64,000 nucleotides of DNA from an uncultured Clostridium sp. GTDB taxonomy: Bacteria; Bacillota; Clostridia; Clostridiales; Clostridiaceae. Of the stretch, positions 54,938 through 63,734 are shown one piece after another. The stretch covers positions 72,548 through 136,547 of the forward strand of contig URGW01000004.1 of assembly GCA_900547475.1 (NCBI GenBank), written 5' to 3'. The notes under the pieces were generated by a model. It did not search any database. It was not told the DNA's origin and worked only from the letters and a program-made list of their open reading frames with translations. Each line of letters begins with the position of its first letter. Within the stretch, counting starts at the first letter, position 1. Position numbers and translations under genes: made by a program.

Positions 54938-56533
54938 TTACTCTTCGTCTTTACCTACACCAGAAAGAACTAACCCTTTGTTATGGTCAAGTGCCCAGTT
55001 AATTCCCCAGTCATTTTGGAATATTATTAAGTCTCTATCTTTAAAGTCTTTAACTTTCTTAGCATCAGATGTTAAGTTTAATCTTTCAATATCTCCATCA
55101 TAGCTTTCAATCCATCTTACATATCTAAATGCAAGTCTATCCATCTTGATATCAACATTGTATTCATTCTTAAGTCTGTATTCAAGAACTTCAAATTGAA
55201 GTACCCCTACAACACCTACAATTATTTCTTCCATACCAACATGGTTTTCTTTGAATACTTGGATAGCACCTTCTTGAGCTATTTGAGTAACACCTTTAAC
55301 GAATTGTTTTCTCTTCATAGTGTCAACTGGTCTAACTCTTGCAAAATGTTCAGGAGCAAATGTTGGAATTCCCTCAAATCTAAACTTTTTAGATGGTGAA
55401 CATAAAGTGTCTCCTATTGAGAATATACCTGGATCGAATACCCCAATAATATCTCCTGCATATGCTTCTTCAACAATTTCTCTGTTTTCAGCCATGAATT
55501 GTTGAGGTTGAGCTAGCTTAAGTTTCTTTCCACCTTGCATGTGGAATACTTCTTCACCTTTAGTAAACTTACCTGAACAAATTCTCATGAAAGCAATTCT
55601 ATCTCTATGAGCTTTGTTCATATTTGCTTGAATCTTAAATACAAATGCAGAGAATTTATCATCAAATGGATCAATTTCTCCAATATTTGAGTTTCTAGCA
55701 AGTGGTGATGTAGTCATTTGTAAGAAATGTTCTAGGAATGGCTCAACACCAAAGTTTGTTAAAGCTGATCCAAAGAATACTGGAGTTAATTCTCCTAGTC
55801 TAACCTTTTCCATATCAAGTTCATCACCAGCAATATCAAGAAGTTCAATATCTTCCATTAACTTTTCATGTAGTGCTTCACCTAATATTTCTCTGAACTT
55901 TTCATCATCAACTGAACCTTCAATAGCTTCAACCTCTGTAGAACCATGATTTCCACCGTTAAATGCTATAATTCTTTGATTTTGTCTATCATAAACACCT
56001 TTGAAGTCTTTACCAGAACCTATTGGCCAATTCATTGGATATGTTTTGATTCCAAGTTCTGCTTCAATATCTTCTAATAACCCAAATGGATCTTGAGCTT
56101 CTCTATCCATCTTATTGATGAATGTGAATATTGGCATTTCTCTTAATGAACAAACATGGAATAGCTTTCTTGTTTGATCTTCCACCCCTTTAGCAGCGTC
56201 AACTACCATTACAGCAGAGTCAGCAGCCATAAGTGTTCTATATGTATCTTCTGAGAAGTCTTGGTGTCCTGGAGTATCTAGAATGTTTATGCAGTGTCCT
56301 CCATAGTTAAATTGCATAACAGATGAAGTAACAGAAATACCTCTTTGCTTTTCTATTTCCATCCAGTCTGAAACAGCATGTGTTGATGCTTTTCTTGCTT
56401 TTACTGAACCTGCAAGTCTTATTGCTCCTCCGTATAATAGGAACTTTTCTGTTAATGTTGTTTTACCAGCATCAGGGTGAGAAATAATTGCAAAGGTTCT
56501 TCTCTTTTTTATCTCATTTATGTAATCAGCCAA
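54938..56533 (-). CDS. prfC: Peptide chain release factor 3
   Basis: A 531-residue translational GTPase. G1 reads SHPDAGKTTLTEK, G2 region RGISVTSSV, G3 DTPGHQDFSED, G4 NKMDREA. The RF3-specific domains follow, with VGVVGVLQFEVLEYRLK. The length matches the family. RF3 recycles RF1/RF2 after termination and is cytoplasmic. AGGAGG lies 6 bases before the ATG. The upstream region (56594-56729) carries two tandem structured elements that would be in its 5' leader or just above its promoter. Confidence 0.97.
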   Translation of the reverse strand: MADYINEIKKRRTFAIISHPDAGKTTLTEKFLLYGGAIRLAGSVKARKASTHAVSDWMEIEKQRGISVTSSVMQFNYGGHCINILDTPGHQDFSEDTYRTLMAADSAVMVVDAAKGVEDQTRKLFHVCSLREMPIFTFINKMDREAQDPFGLLEDIEAELGIKTYPMNWPIGSGKDFKGVYDRQNQRIIAFNGGNHGSTEVEAIEGSVDDEKFREILGEALHEKLMEDIELLDIAGDELDMEKVRLGELTPVFFGSALTNFGVEPFLEHFLQMTTSPLARNSNIGEIDPFDDKFSAFVFKIQANMNKAHRDRIAFMRICSGKFTKGEEVFHMQGGKKLKLAQPQQFMAENREIVEEAYAGDIIGVFDPGIFSIGDTLCSPSKKFRFEGIPTFAPEHFARVRPVDTMKRKQFVKGVTQIAQEGAIQVFKENHVGMEEIIVGVVGVLQFEVLEYRLKNEYNVDIKMDRLAFRYVRWIESYDGDIERLNLTSDAKKVKDFKDRDLIIFQNDWGINWALDHNKGLVLSGVGKDEE

Positions 56534-56593
56534 TGTTATGTCCTCCTAAAAAATTATTTATATATAAATTAAATTTACTTCTTTATTAAATGT

Positions 56594-56729
56594 AACTCAA
56601 CTACCTTTCAGTCGTTGAGTAACTTCGATTTGCTAAATTAAAATTTAGAATCTTAATTTAAAGGAAACTCGACTCCTTTCAGTCGCTGAGTAAGTTCGAC
56701 TAACCAAATTAAAATTTGGAGTCTCACTT
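56594..56729. repeat. Two tandem copies of a structured element upstream of prfC
   Basis: Copy 1 is 56594-56656 and copy 2 is 56666-56729, period 72. Each has a 5' hairpin (CTCAAC...GTTGAG in copy 1, a bulged CTCGAC...GTCGCTGAG in copy 2) and a 3' hairpin (GATT-tg-CTAAATT/AATTTAG-AATC; GACT-aa-CCAAATT/AATTTGG-AGTC). Two stem pairs change on both sides between copies. No coding frame crosses it. Confidence 0.7.
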
Positions 56730-56809
56730 AACTTACTTATTATATACTTTTTCATTTAATAATACAAGAATTCTGCTTAGGAATGCGAAATATTGATTAA
56801 CCAAAATAT

Positions 56810-56862
56810 GGGACTGCCTCCGGGGAAGATCCATATAATGGATCTTCCCCGGAGGCAGCCCC
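56810..56862 (-). terminator. GC-rich hairpin element, copy 1
   Basis: A 21-bp perfect stem (CTGCCTCCGGGGAAGATCCA and complement) with a 3-base loop, extended by GGG/CCC past one mismatch. It lies 10 bp after the stop of the gene at 56872. Strikingly GC-rich for this genome; a sister copy is at 59095-59145. Confidence 0.75.
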
Positions 56863-56871
56863 AATCAAATT

Positions 56872-57855
56872 CTAATTTACTAACCAATCTTCTTGCTTTA
56901 CTTCACCAGTCTTAACATTTACCGTATATCCAACTTTTCCAATTATATTACTATCTTCTACACTTGTGGCATTTGGATCTTCAAGCTTAAGAAATATAAA
57001 TGCCCATCTCATTTCTCCTTCACTAACAAGTCCTCTCTCAAAATAATGTGGCCCATATCCAGGGTGATTCTTTCTAACTACTTCTAATGCCATATCCACA
57101 GCCTCTAATTGATATATCTCTTTATTGACTGTATTAGAACCTGTATTTACACTTTCACTATTAGTAATACTTTCTTCTTGCTTATTCATCTCTTGTTGAT
57201 TAGCAAGTTCTTCTTGCTTTTTTCTTTCTTCTTCTAACCTTTTCTCTTCTTCCTCTGCTGCTATTCTTTTTACTTCTTCCTCATAAGAGCTTTTAGAATT
57301 ATTAACTTTACTCATTAAAGTGTTTAATTTATTAAAATATTCTTCTGTTATATCTTGTCCTAAATAATTATTAATTAAACTAATAGCTTCTTCATATTTA
57401 TTCTCACTTATTAATGTATCAATCTGACCATCTATATTATTTATTTCATTTATTATAGATATCTTTTCTTCAACTACACTTGAAAATTCATTTACTTTTT
57501 GCTCAATATATTCTAAATATTTATTTCCTTTAATTTTAGCAATTAATTCCGATGCTAAAATATATTCTTTGTTTTGATATAGATTTTCTAATTCTATATA
57601 GCATTTTGTTAATTCTATTAAATCTAACGCTTCTTCATTATCACTTTCTATTAGTGTTACCTTTAAAAGTTCTTCTTGTGCTTTATCATACTCTTGTTCT
57701 TTTAGATATTTTTTTCCTAATTCTATTGAAGTAGTTATTTTATTAGCATTCACTACTTTAATTATACCAATTCCAAGTGTGGCAATTATAGTTAAAGCAA
57801 TACCTATGGTTACTCCAATTATTATTCTTTTTTTCCCATTTATTTTTATCCCCAT
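56872..57855 (-). CDS. Membrane-anchored TPR-like, coiled-coil protein of unknown function
   Basis: A 327-residue protein with a single N-terminal membrane segment (about 10-33), so most of it is outside the cell or periplasm-facing. Residues 40-190 form helical repeats like TPRs (KKYLKEQEYDKAQEELLKV; ENKYEEAISLINNYL). Residues 195-225 are a Lys/Glu coiled coil (EEEEKRLEEERKKQEELAN). A small C-terminal domain ends in GYTVNVKTGEVKQEDW, resembling PepSY-like folds. No named family is certain. It is divergent from the Ser/Gly repeat gene at 58041, 185 bp away. It could be a cell-envelope scaffold. Confidence 0.75.
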   Translation of the reverse strand: MGIKINGKKRIIIGVTIGIALTIIATLGIGIIKVVNANKITTSIELGKKYLKEQEYDKAQEELLKVTLIESDNEEALDLIELTKCYIELENLYQNKEYILASELIAKIKGNKYLEYIEQKVNEFSSVVEEKISIINEINNIDGQIDTLISENKYEEAISLINNYLGQDITEEYFNKLNTLMSKVNNSKSSYEEEVKRIAAEEEEKRLEEERKKQEELANQQEMNKQEESITNSESVNTGSNTVNKEIYQLEAVDMALEVVRKNHPGYGPHYFERGLVSEGEMRWAFIFLKLEDPNATSVEDSNIIGKVGYTVNVKTGEVKQEDWLVN

Positions 57856-58040
57856 AATTTTCCCTCCACAAAACTACATTCTCCCATATAATTATACCAT
57901 TTTTTACTTTATTTTCATAGAAAGGTTTATTTATAATGAAAACAAGTAATCATTTTTAAATTTTTAAAGGATTTTTTTTCAATTTATAGAATATTATTTA
58001 ATGTAAAGTAATTATTTATCATACGAGGAGAAGTCAAATT

Positions 58041-59000
58041 ATGAATTTTAAGTCGAAAAAGTTTCAAAACATTTATATTGTTTTTTTGTTAGTTGCTATT
58101 ATTTTAATTTTTGCAATTAATGTTATCCAAGCAAATTCAGCTACTAACAATTCTCTTTCTCTTAAAGAAAAGTCCCCTATATTGGATGAAGAAATTGAAG
58201 CATATATTCCAGATGAGGAAGTTATAGTTGAAGATGTACCAAAAATCGAAAATATTAATAGTGCTGATTATGAAGATGAATATACTGATACTGATTTTGA
58301 TACTGATACTGATTCACAATATAATAGTTATGATGATGATGATGATGATGTAAATAGCTCAACCCAAAGTAAACCTAATTCTAAACCTGGTAGTGGTTCT
58401 ACTTCTAGTGGTAGCTCTAACTCTGGCGGTGATTCTAGCTCTGGTAGTGGTTCTGGATCTGGTAGTGGTTCTGGTTCTGGTAGTGATTCTGGTTCTGGTA
58501 GTGGTTCTGGTTCTGGCGATGACTCTGGCTCTGGCAATGGTTCTGGTTCTGGCAGTGGTTCTGGTTCTGGCAGTGGTTCTGGTTCTGGCAGTGGTTCTGG
58601 TTCTGGTGGTGACTCTGGCTCTGGCAGTGGTTCTGGCTCTGGTGGTGACTCTAACTCTGGCGGTGGTTCTGGTTCTGGCGGTGACTCTGGTTCTGGCAAT
58701 GGTTCTGGTTCTGGCGGTGACTCTGGATCTGGCGGTGACTCTGGTTCTGGCAGTGGTTCTGGTTCTGGCGGTGACTCTGGTTCTGGCAGTGGTTCTGGAT
58801 CTGGCGGTGACTCTGGATCTGGCAATGGTTCTGGTTCTGGCAGTGGTTCTGGTTCTGGCGGTGACTCTGGATCTAGCAATGGTTCTGGTTCTGGCAGTGG
58901 TTCTGGTTCTGGCGGTGACTCTGGATCTAGCAATGGTTCTGGTTCTGGCAGTGGTTCTGGATCTGGTGGTGATTCCAACTCTGAATCTGAAACTTATTAA
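58041..59000 (+). CDS. Exported Ser-Gly-Asp repeat protein
   Basis: A 319-residue protein with an N-terminal hydrophobic signal or anchor (10-30), an acidic part (EEIEAYIPDEEVIVEDV; a run of six Asp near 97-102), and then about 200 residues of (SG)n with GD and GN steps. GAGGAG lies 8 bases before the ATG. There is no LPXTG or other anchor at the C-terminus, which ends SNSESETY. Ser-Gly stretches of this kind are flexible stalks and may be glycosylated; that is inference. The repeat DNA is GGTTCTGGCAGT-like, which keeps several frames free of stops; only this frame has a signal segment and ribosome site. A strong terminator follows. Confidence 0.75.
   Translation: MNFKSKKFQNIYIVFLLVAIILIFAINVIQANSATNNSLSLKEKSPILDEEIEAYIPDEEVIVEDVPKIENINSADYEDEYTDTDFDTDTDSQYNSYDDDDDDVNSSTQSKPNSKPGSGSTSSGSSNSGGDSSSGSGSGSGSGSGSGSDSGSGSGSGSGDDSGSGNGSGSGSGSGSGSGSGSGSGSGSGGDSGSGSGSGSGGDSNSGGGSGSGGDSGSGNGSGSGGDSGSGGDSGSGSGSGSGGDSGSGSGSGSGGDSGSGNGSGSGSGSGSGGDSGSSNGSGSGSGSGSGGDSGSSNGSGSGSGSGSGGDSNSESETY
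58430..58985 (+). repeat. Short-period Gly/Ser coding repeat
   Basis: Hexamer-based units GGTTCT and GGCAGT/GGCGGTGAC/GGCAATGGT in larger blocks of 36-72 bp. The last third shows two near-identical 60-bp blocks (58865 and 58925). Slippage-prone; length should vary. Confidence 0.85.
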
Positions 59001-59032
59001 GCCCCTAATTCTAGTGGTAATTAGTAAAATTA

Positions 59033-59084
59033 AAAAAGTTCCTAAGAGAAAGGCTTATTCTTCCTTTTCTCTTAAGAACTTTTT
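59033..59084 (+). terminator. Terminator of the Ser-Gly repeat gene
   Basis: AAAAAGTTC-TAAGAGAAA-GG pairs with CC-TTTTCTCTTA-GAACTTTTT; T-run follows on the plus strand. Confidence 0.8.
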
Positions 59085-59094
59085 ACAAAATATG

Positions 59095-59145
59095 GGGCTG
59101 CCTCCGGGGAACAACCATTATATGGTTTTTCCCCGGAGGCAGCCC
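59095..59145 (-). terminator. GC-rich hairpin element, copy 2
   Basis: GGGCTGCCTCCGGGGAA with its complement, then an inner AACCAT/ATGGTT stem with one C-T mismatch. It sits 10 bp after the stop of the ABC gene at 59155. The outer 17 bp are the same as in copy 1, the inner arm differs. Confidence 0.75.
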
Positions 59146-59154
59146 GAATTTTGT

Positions 59155-61170
59155 CTAATCTAATTCTGCTTTACCAGTATATAATTGATAGTATCTTCCC
59201 TTTTCTTCTAATAAAGAATCATGATTTCCTCTTTCAATTATTTCACCTTGCTCAAGAACCATTATTGCATGAGAGTTCTTAATAGTAGAAAGTCTATGCG
59301 CAATTACAAAAACAGTTCTTCCTTCCATAAGCTTATCCATACCTTCTGCAATAAGTTTTTCAGTTCTTGTATCAATTGAACTTGTTGCTTCATCCATTAT
59401 TAAAACTGGTGGATTAGCAATTGCAGCTCTTGCAATTGCAAGTAATTGTCTTTGTCCTTGAGATAATCCTTCACCATCACCAGTAATAACTGTGTCATAT
59501 CCATGTGGTAAATGCTTAATAAATGTATGAGCATTTGCAAGCTTAGCTGCTGCTTTAACTTCTTCATCAGTTGCATGTAAGTTACCGTATCTAATATTAT
59601 CAGCTATTGTACCAGTAAATAAGTGAGTATCTTGAAGAACTATTCCAAGTGACCTTCTTAAATCATCCTTCTTAATATCCTTAACATCTATTCCATCATA
59701 AGTAATTGTACCTGAATTGATTTCATAGAATCTATTTATTAAGTTAGTAATTGTAGTTTTACCAGCTCCTGTTGATCCAACAAAAGCAATTTTTTGTCCT
59801 GGTTTTGCAAATAAACTAATATCCTTTAATACTGTCTTTTCTTCATTGTATCCAAAGACAACATTCTTGAATCTAACATCTCCAGTAAGCTCTACTAATA
59901 CTTGTTCATCAGTTAATGTAGTTGCTGACTCTAATTGAGAATCTCCTGATTTTATAGACGTTGCTGCCATTTCTGAAATCAAATCATAATTTTCTGCATC
60001 TCTCATTTTTCTTACTACTGATGCCGGCACCTTCCAAGCCCAGTGACCTGTATACTTATCAGTTTCAACTAATTTACCATCTTCTTTAACTTCAACTCTT
60101 GTTAAAGTAACTTTACCTTCATCAACCTCAACTTCTTCATCTAAAGCTGTAAATATTCTTTCAGCCCCTGCTAATGCTGCTAAAATAACATTTACTTGTT
60201 GAGAAACTTGAGCAATTGGGTTAGCTACTTGCTTAGTATATTGTAAATATGAAACTAATGAACCAAGGTCAAATATCCCTGAAATTGTAAGCAATCCACC
60301 AACACAACATGTTACTGCATAATTCATATGAGAAAGGTTACCAAGCATTGGCATCATATATCCACCAAATGTTTGTGCTCCTGTTGAAGCTTTTCTTAAC
60401 TCTTCATTATGCTTTCTAAAGTCTTCAATTGCCTCATCTTCATGACAGAATACTTTAATTACCTTTTGTCCTTCTATCATTTCTTCAACATAACCATTTA
60501 ACTTACCAATTTGCTTTTGTTGCATTCCAAAGTAATACTTACTCTTAGCACCAACTTTACTTATAACAAATATCATTATTGCTAAGAATGTTATTGTTAT
60601 TATAATTAGCATTGGACTTAAAACAGCCATCATTATTATCATTCCCACAAATGTAAGTCCTGAAGCTAATATATTTGTAAAACTGTTATTTAAAGCTTCA
60701 CTGATATTATCTATATCATTAGTATATAAACTCATTAAGTCCCCATGAGTATTTCTATCAAAGTACTTAATAGGAAGTTCTTGCATTTTATTAAATAAAT
60801 CTGTTCTTATATTACTAATAGTATTTTGTGCAACATGAACCATTAATCTTGCATATCCATAAGCAGCAATTGCACCTAATCCAAAGATTGTTCCTAATAA
60901 TACTAACATCTTAGCAAGTCCTGCAAAGTCACCTGGTAATATATAATTATTTACTAATGGTTTTAAGAAATATGACCCTGCTATCATTGCAAATGAATTT
61001 ACAATTATTAATACCATTACTATAGCTAGTTGTAATTTATACTTACCTAAGTAACTCATTAATGTTCTTAATGTCTTTTTCATATTTTTAGGTTTTGGAG
61101 GCCCTGGCTTTTTACCACCTTTACCTGGCTCAGCTTGTCCTTGAGGCATATTATTCTTATCCTTATTCAC
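59155..61170 (-). CDS. ABC exporter half, canonical ATPase subunit
   Basis: A 671-residue half-transporter: a Pro/Gly/Lys-rich cytoplasmic start (GKGGKKPGPPKPKN), six membrane helices, an unusual insert of about 80 residues between membrane and ATPase domains (VEVDEGKVTLTRVEVKEDG...), then Walker A GSTGAGKTT, LSQGQRQ signature, and Walker B with the catalytic glutamate (LIMDEATSS). I start it at GTG 61170, with AGGAAGGGG before it, overlapping the upstream gene by 8 bases; reading further upstream would run deep into that gene. It pairs with the subunit at 61163. Confidence 0.92.
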   Translation of the reverse strand: MNKDKNNMPQGQAEPGKGGKKPGPPKPKNMKKTLRTLMSYLGKYKLQLAIVMVLIIVNSFAMIAGSYFLKPLVNNYILPGDFAGLAKMLVLLGTIFGLGAIAAYGYARLMVHVAQNTISNIRTDLFNKMQELPIKYFDRNTHGDLMSLYTNDIDNISEALNNSFTNILASGLTFVGMIIMMAVLSPMLIIITITFLAIMIFVISKVGAKSKYYFGMQQKQIGKLNGYVEEMIEGQKVIKVFCHEDEAIEDFRKHNEELRKASTGAQTFGGYMMPMLGNLSHMNYAVTCCVGGLLTISGIFDLGSLVSYLQYTKQVANPIAQVSQQVNVILAALAGAERIFTALDEEVEVDEGKVTLTRVEVKEDGKLVETDKYTGHWAWKVPASVVRKMRDAENYDLISEMAATSIKSGDSQLESATTLTDEQVLVELTGDVRFKNVVFGYNEEKTVLKDISLFAKPGQKIAFVGSTGAGKTTITNLINRFYEINSGTITYDGIDVKDIKKDDLRRSLGIVLQDTHLFTGTIADNIRYGNLHATDEEVKAAAKLANAHTFIKHLPHGYDTVITGDGEGLSQGQRQLLAIARAAIANPPVLIMDEATSSIDTRTEKLIAEGMDKLMEGRTVFVIAHRLSTIKNSHAIMVLEQGEIIERGNHDSLLEEKGRYYQLYTGKAELD

Positions 61171-62896
61171 GTAAACCCACCCCTTCCTGTTGAGATTTGT
61201 ATACATCTTTATAAATTTCACTACTTTCCATTAACTCATCATGAGTTCCCATTGCACTTATCTTACCATCATCCATAACGATAATCTTATCTGCAGTAGC
61301 TACAGAATTAACTCTTTGTGCAATTATTATCTTAGTAGTATCTTTTAAATCTTCTGCAAATGCTTTTCTAATCTTAGCATCAGTTGCTGTATCAACAGCA
61401 CTTGTACTGTCATCTAAGATTAATACCTTAGGTTGCTTTAATATAGCTCTTGCTATACAAAGTCTTTGTTTTTGTCCACCAGATACGTTAACTCCACCTT
61501 GTTCTAAGTGCATATCATATCTTCCTGGAAGCCTGTCAATAAATTCATCAACACATGCTGAGGCTGCTGCTGCTTCAATTTCTGCATCAGTGGCATTTTC
61601 ATTACCCCACATAAGGTTTTCCTTAATAGTTCCTGAGAATAATGTATTCTTTTGAAGTACCATAGCAACTTCATTTCTTAAAGTTTCTATGTGATAATTC
61701 TTAACATTAACTCCACCAACAAAAACTTCACCTTCAGTTGCATCATAAAGTCTTGGTATAAGTTGAACCAAGCTTGACTTACCTGAACCTGTGCTACCAA
61801 TTATACCAATAGTTTCACCAGCTTTTATTTTGATATTGATTCCTTCTAAATTATTTTCATCACTATCATCTTCATACTTGAAGTTAACATTTCTGAATTC
61901 AATTTCTCCATCTCTAACTTCTGTTACTGGATTAACTGGATCTTTAATATCTGGTTCTTCTTCTAAAACTTCAATTATACGTTGTGCTGATGCAACTGCT
62001 CTTGACATCATCATAAGAACCATTGAAAGCATCATAAGAGACATTAAAATTTGGAAAGAATAAGTCATAAAGCTTGTAAGCTTACCAACTGTTAATGTAC
62101 CTGCATTAACCATGTTACCACCAAACCAAAGAATACCTATAACACTAGAAAAAATAACAACTTGCATAACTGGCATGTTTAAAACAACTATACCAAATGC
62201 ACCTTCTGAAGCTTGTAATAAATCATCATTACTTGCTTTAAATTTTTCTCTTTCCTTACTACGTCTAACAAAAGATTTAACAACTCTTATACCAATTAAG
62301 TTTTCTTGTACTGTAGTATTTAAGTTATCAATCTTCTTTTGCATTGCTTCAAATTTTGGCTTAACATTCTTTATTATAAGACCAATTGCGATAGTAAGAA
62401 CTGGCATAGATACTAAGAATATCATCGCTAATTTAGAACTAATTGTAACTGAAATACTACAAGCCACTATAAGCATCATAGGTGCCCTAACTAAAAGCTT
62501 TATTCCCATTGTTAATGAGTTTTGTATCATTGTAATATCTGTAGTTAATCTTGTAATTAATGATGCAGTACTAAACTTTTCAATATTCTTGAAAGAATAA
62601 GTTTGAATTTTTTCATATTCTGCTTGTCTAAGTTCTGTACCAAAGCCTTGACCTGCTATAGCTGAAAATTTTGATAACCCCATACCAAAGCTTAATGATA
62701 TAGCTGCCATAACAACCATTAATAATCCCATTTTTATTGTATAGCCTGTATCTCCTGTGGAAATACCAACGTCAACTATTTGTGCCATTACTAATGGTAT
62801 TAATAATTCAAAAATAGACTCTAATGCTGCACATAAAACACCTAAAATTAGTGGAGTTTTATATTTTTTCATATATGGAGCTAATTTTTTTATCAT
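61163..62896 (-). CDS. ABC exporter half, degenerate-site subunit
   Basis: A 577-residue half-transporter: six membrane helices (1-300) and an ATPase domain with Walker A GSTGSGKSS (367-375), signature VSGGQKQR and Walker B LILDDSTSAVD. D496 stands where the catalytic glutamate should be, as in one partner of heterodimeric multidrug exporters (LmrC, BmrC, TM287 type). With the next gene it should form a heterodimer with one active ATP site. AGGAG precedes the ATG. A MarR gene lies 180 bp upstream, with a matching inverted repeat before each. Confidence 0.93.
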   Translation of the reverse strand: MIKKLAPYMKKYKTPLILGVLCAALESIFELLIPLVMAQIVDVGISTGDTGYTIKMGLLMVVMAAISLSFGMGLSKFSAIAGQGFGTELRQAEYEKIQTYSFKNIEKFSTASLITRLTTDITMIQNSLTMGIKLLVRAPMMLIVACSISVTISSKLAMIFLVSMPVLTIAIGLIIKNVKPKFEAMQKKIDNLNTTVQENLIGIRVVKSFVRRSKEREKFKASNDDLLQASEGAFGIVVLNMPVMQVVIFSSVIGILWFGGNMVNAGTLTVGKLTSFMTYSFQILMSLMMLSMVLMMMSRAVASAQRIIEVLEEEPDIKDPVNPVTEVRDGEIEFRNVNFKYEDDSDENNLEGINIKIKAGETIGIIGSTGSGKSSLVQLIPRLYDATEGEVFVGGVNVKNYHIETLRNEVAMVLQKNTLFSGTIKENLMWGNENATDAEIEAAAASACVDEFIDRLPGRYDMHLEQGGVNVSGGQKQRLCIARAILKQPKVLILDDSTSAVDTATDAKIRKAFAEDLKDTTKIIIAQRVNSVATADKIIVMDDGKISAMGTHDELMESSEIYKDVYKSQQEGVGLRE

Positions 62897-62966
62897 AATT
62901 CACCTCTCCTTTTCATTCAATATACTTTCTTGTACATCGATTTTTTTATTTTTATATAAACACTTT

Positions 62967-62998
62967 TTGATGTTACAAATCTATATTTTGTACATCAA
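62967..62998 (-). promoter_or_regulatory. Probable promoter of the ABC pair, within an inverted repeat
   Basis: Minus strand TTGATG, 17-base spacer, TAACAT. The two boxes lie within arms of an imperfect inverted repeat (TTGATGT-ACAAA type), which could be a further regulatory site. Confidence 0.4.
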
Positions 62999-63037
62999 AT
63001 TTTATGCTCCTTAACAAATTTAATTAAATTTTAACAA

Positions 63038-63055
63038 TACATAGGTAACTATGTA
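63038..63055. promoter_or_regulatory. MarR-type operator upstream of the ABC genes
   Basis: TACATAG gtaa CTATGTA, perfect 7-bp arms (9 bp if AA/TT flanks are counted). The same arms with a different 4-base centre occur at 63537-63554 before the marR gene. Confidence 0.7.
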
Positions 63056-63076
63056 TTTAAATTAAAAATAAGAGGA

Positions 63077-63520
63077 TTACTCCTCCATATTTCTTAGCGC
63101 TCTATATAATAAGTCTTTTAACATTTTTACTTCTTCATCGCTCATGCCTTTAACTAATTGCTTTTCTATATTCTCTGCTCCAAATTTAAAGCTTTTGCAT
63201 ATAACCTCTTTTCCTTTTTCTGTTACATGAAGGCATTTATATCTAGCATCATCGCTACTTGGACATCTAACTATCATTTCTTTTTCTTCTAATCTTTTTA
63301 CTATGCCTGTTACAGTAGGATTAGTCAATTTTAAACATTTCTCTATATCCTTTTGAAACACATCTCTTTCATGCTCATTTCTATTTATGAAGCATAAAAT
63401 CTCATGTTGTACACCTGTTAGATTAAATTCTGCAAGGTTTTTATTAATTTTAGTGTTAACTCTTCCATTTATAAATTTTACTAACAGACCTACATGTTCT
63501 TTTGGATCAAAGTTTCTCAT
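63077..63520 (-). CDS. MarR-family transcriptional regulator
   Basis: A 147-residue MarR protein: dimerisation helices at both ends and a winged helix (FQKDIEKCLKLTNPTVTGIVKRLEEKEMI, then RCPSSDDARYKCLHVT wing). It is first in a marR-ABC-ABC unit. A promoter (TTGACT, 17, TAGAAT; minus strand 63554-63582) and an inverted repeat over the start point show likely autorepression. MarR proteins release DNA on binding small phenolic or antibiotic ligands, so the ABC pair is probably induced by a drug or metabolite. AGGAGG precedes the ATG. Confidence 0.93.
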   Translation of the reverse strand: MRNFDPKEHVGLLVKFINGRVNTKINKNLAEFNLTGVQHEILCFINRNEHERDVFQKDIEKCLKLTNPTVTGIVKRLEEKEMIVRCPSSDDARYKCLHVTEKGKEVICKSFKFGAENIEKQLVKGMSDEEVKMLKDLLYRALRNMEE

Positions 63521-63536
63521 TTTTCATCCTCCTCAT

Positions 63537-63582
63537 TACATAGCACACTATGTATTCTAGCATTGAATTTTTTATAAGTCAA
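63537..63582 (-). promoter_or_regulatory. marR promoter with operator at the start point
   Basis: Minus strand TTGACT (63577-63582), 17-base spacer, TAGAAT (63554-63559), then TACATAG caca CTATGTA (63537-63554) exactly where transcription should begin. A repressor bound there would block initiation. Confidence 0.75.
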
Positions 63583-63644
63583 TATATAAAATATCTAATT
63601 ATCGGTAAATTATACTGTTAATTACTAATGTAATTGAATAATAT

Positions 63645-63710
63645 TGTTCGTCACGTGGAGCCGAAAAATTAATGATATAACACACCACGTGGAAGCGAAA
63701 AATGAAATAT
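63645..63710. mobile_element. Possible IS21-family terminal end with direct repeats
   Basis: Begins TGTTCGTCACGTGGAGCC; the motif CACGTGGA-GCGAAAAAT occurs at 63652 and 63686 (period 34). Multiple internal end-repeats around CACGTGG and a TG terminus are typical of IS21-type ends. No istA/istB genes are visible, as the element would continue beyond the window. Confidence 0.35.
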
Positions 63711-63734
63711 TTATTTTCCGGAAACTGTGAAATT

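Noticed and set aside
56594..56729. T-box or other known riboswitch before prfC
   Set aside because: No T-box sequence, no specifier loop and no terminator/antiterminator pair; prfC is not an aminoacylation gene.
58328..59163. Long open frames antisense to, and out of frame with, the Ser-Gly repeat gene (Pro-Glu repeats and Leu/Val repeats)
   Set aside because: They arise because the hexamer repeat lacks stops in several frames; neither has a ribosome site or a signal segment. Kept only as a frameshift idea.
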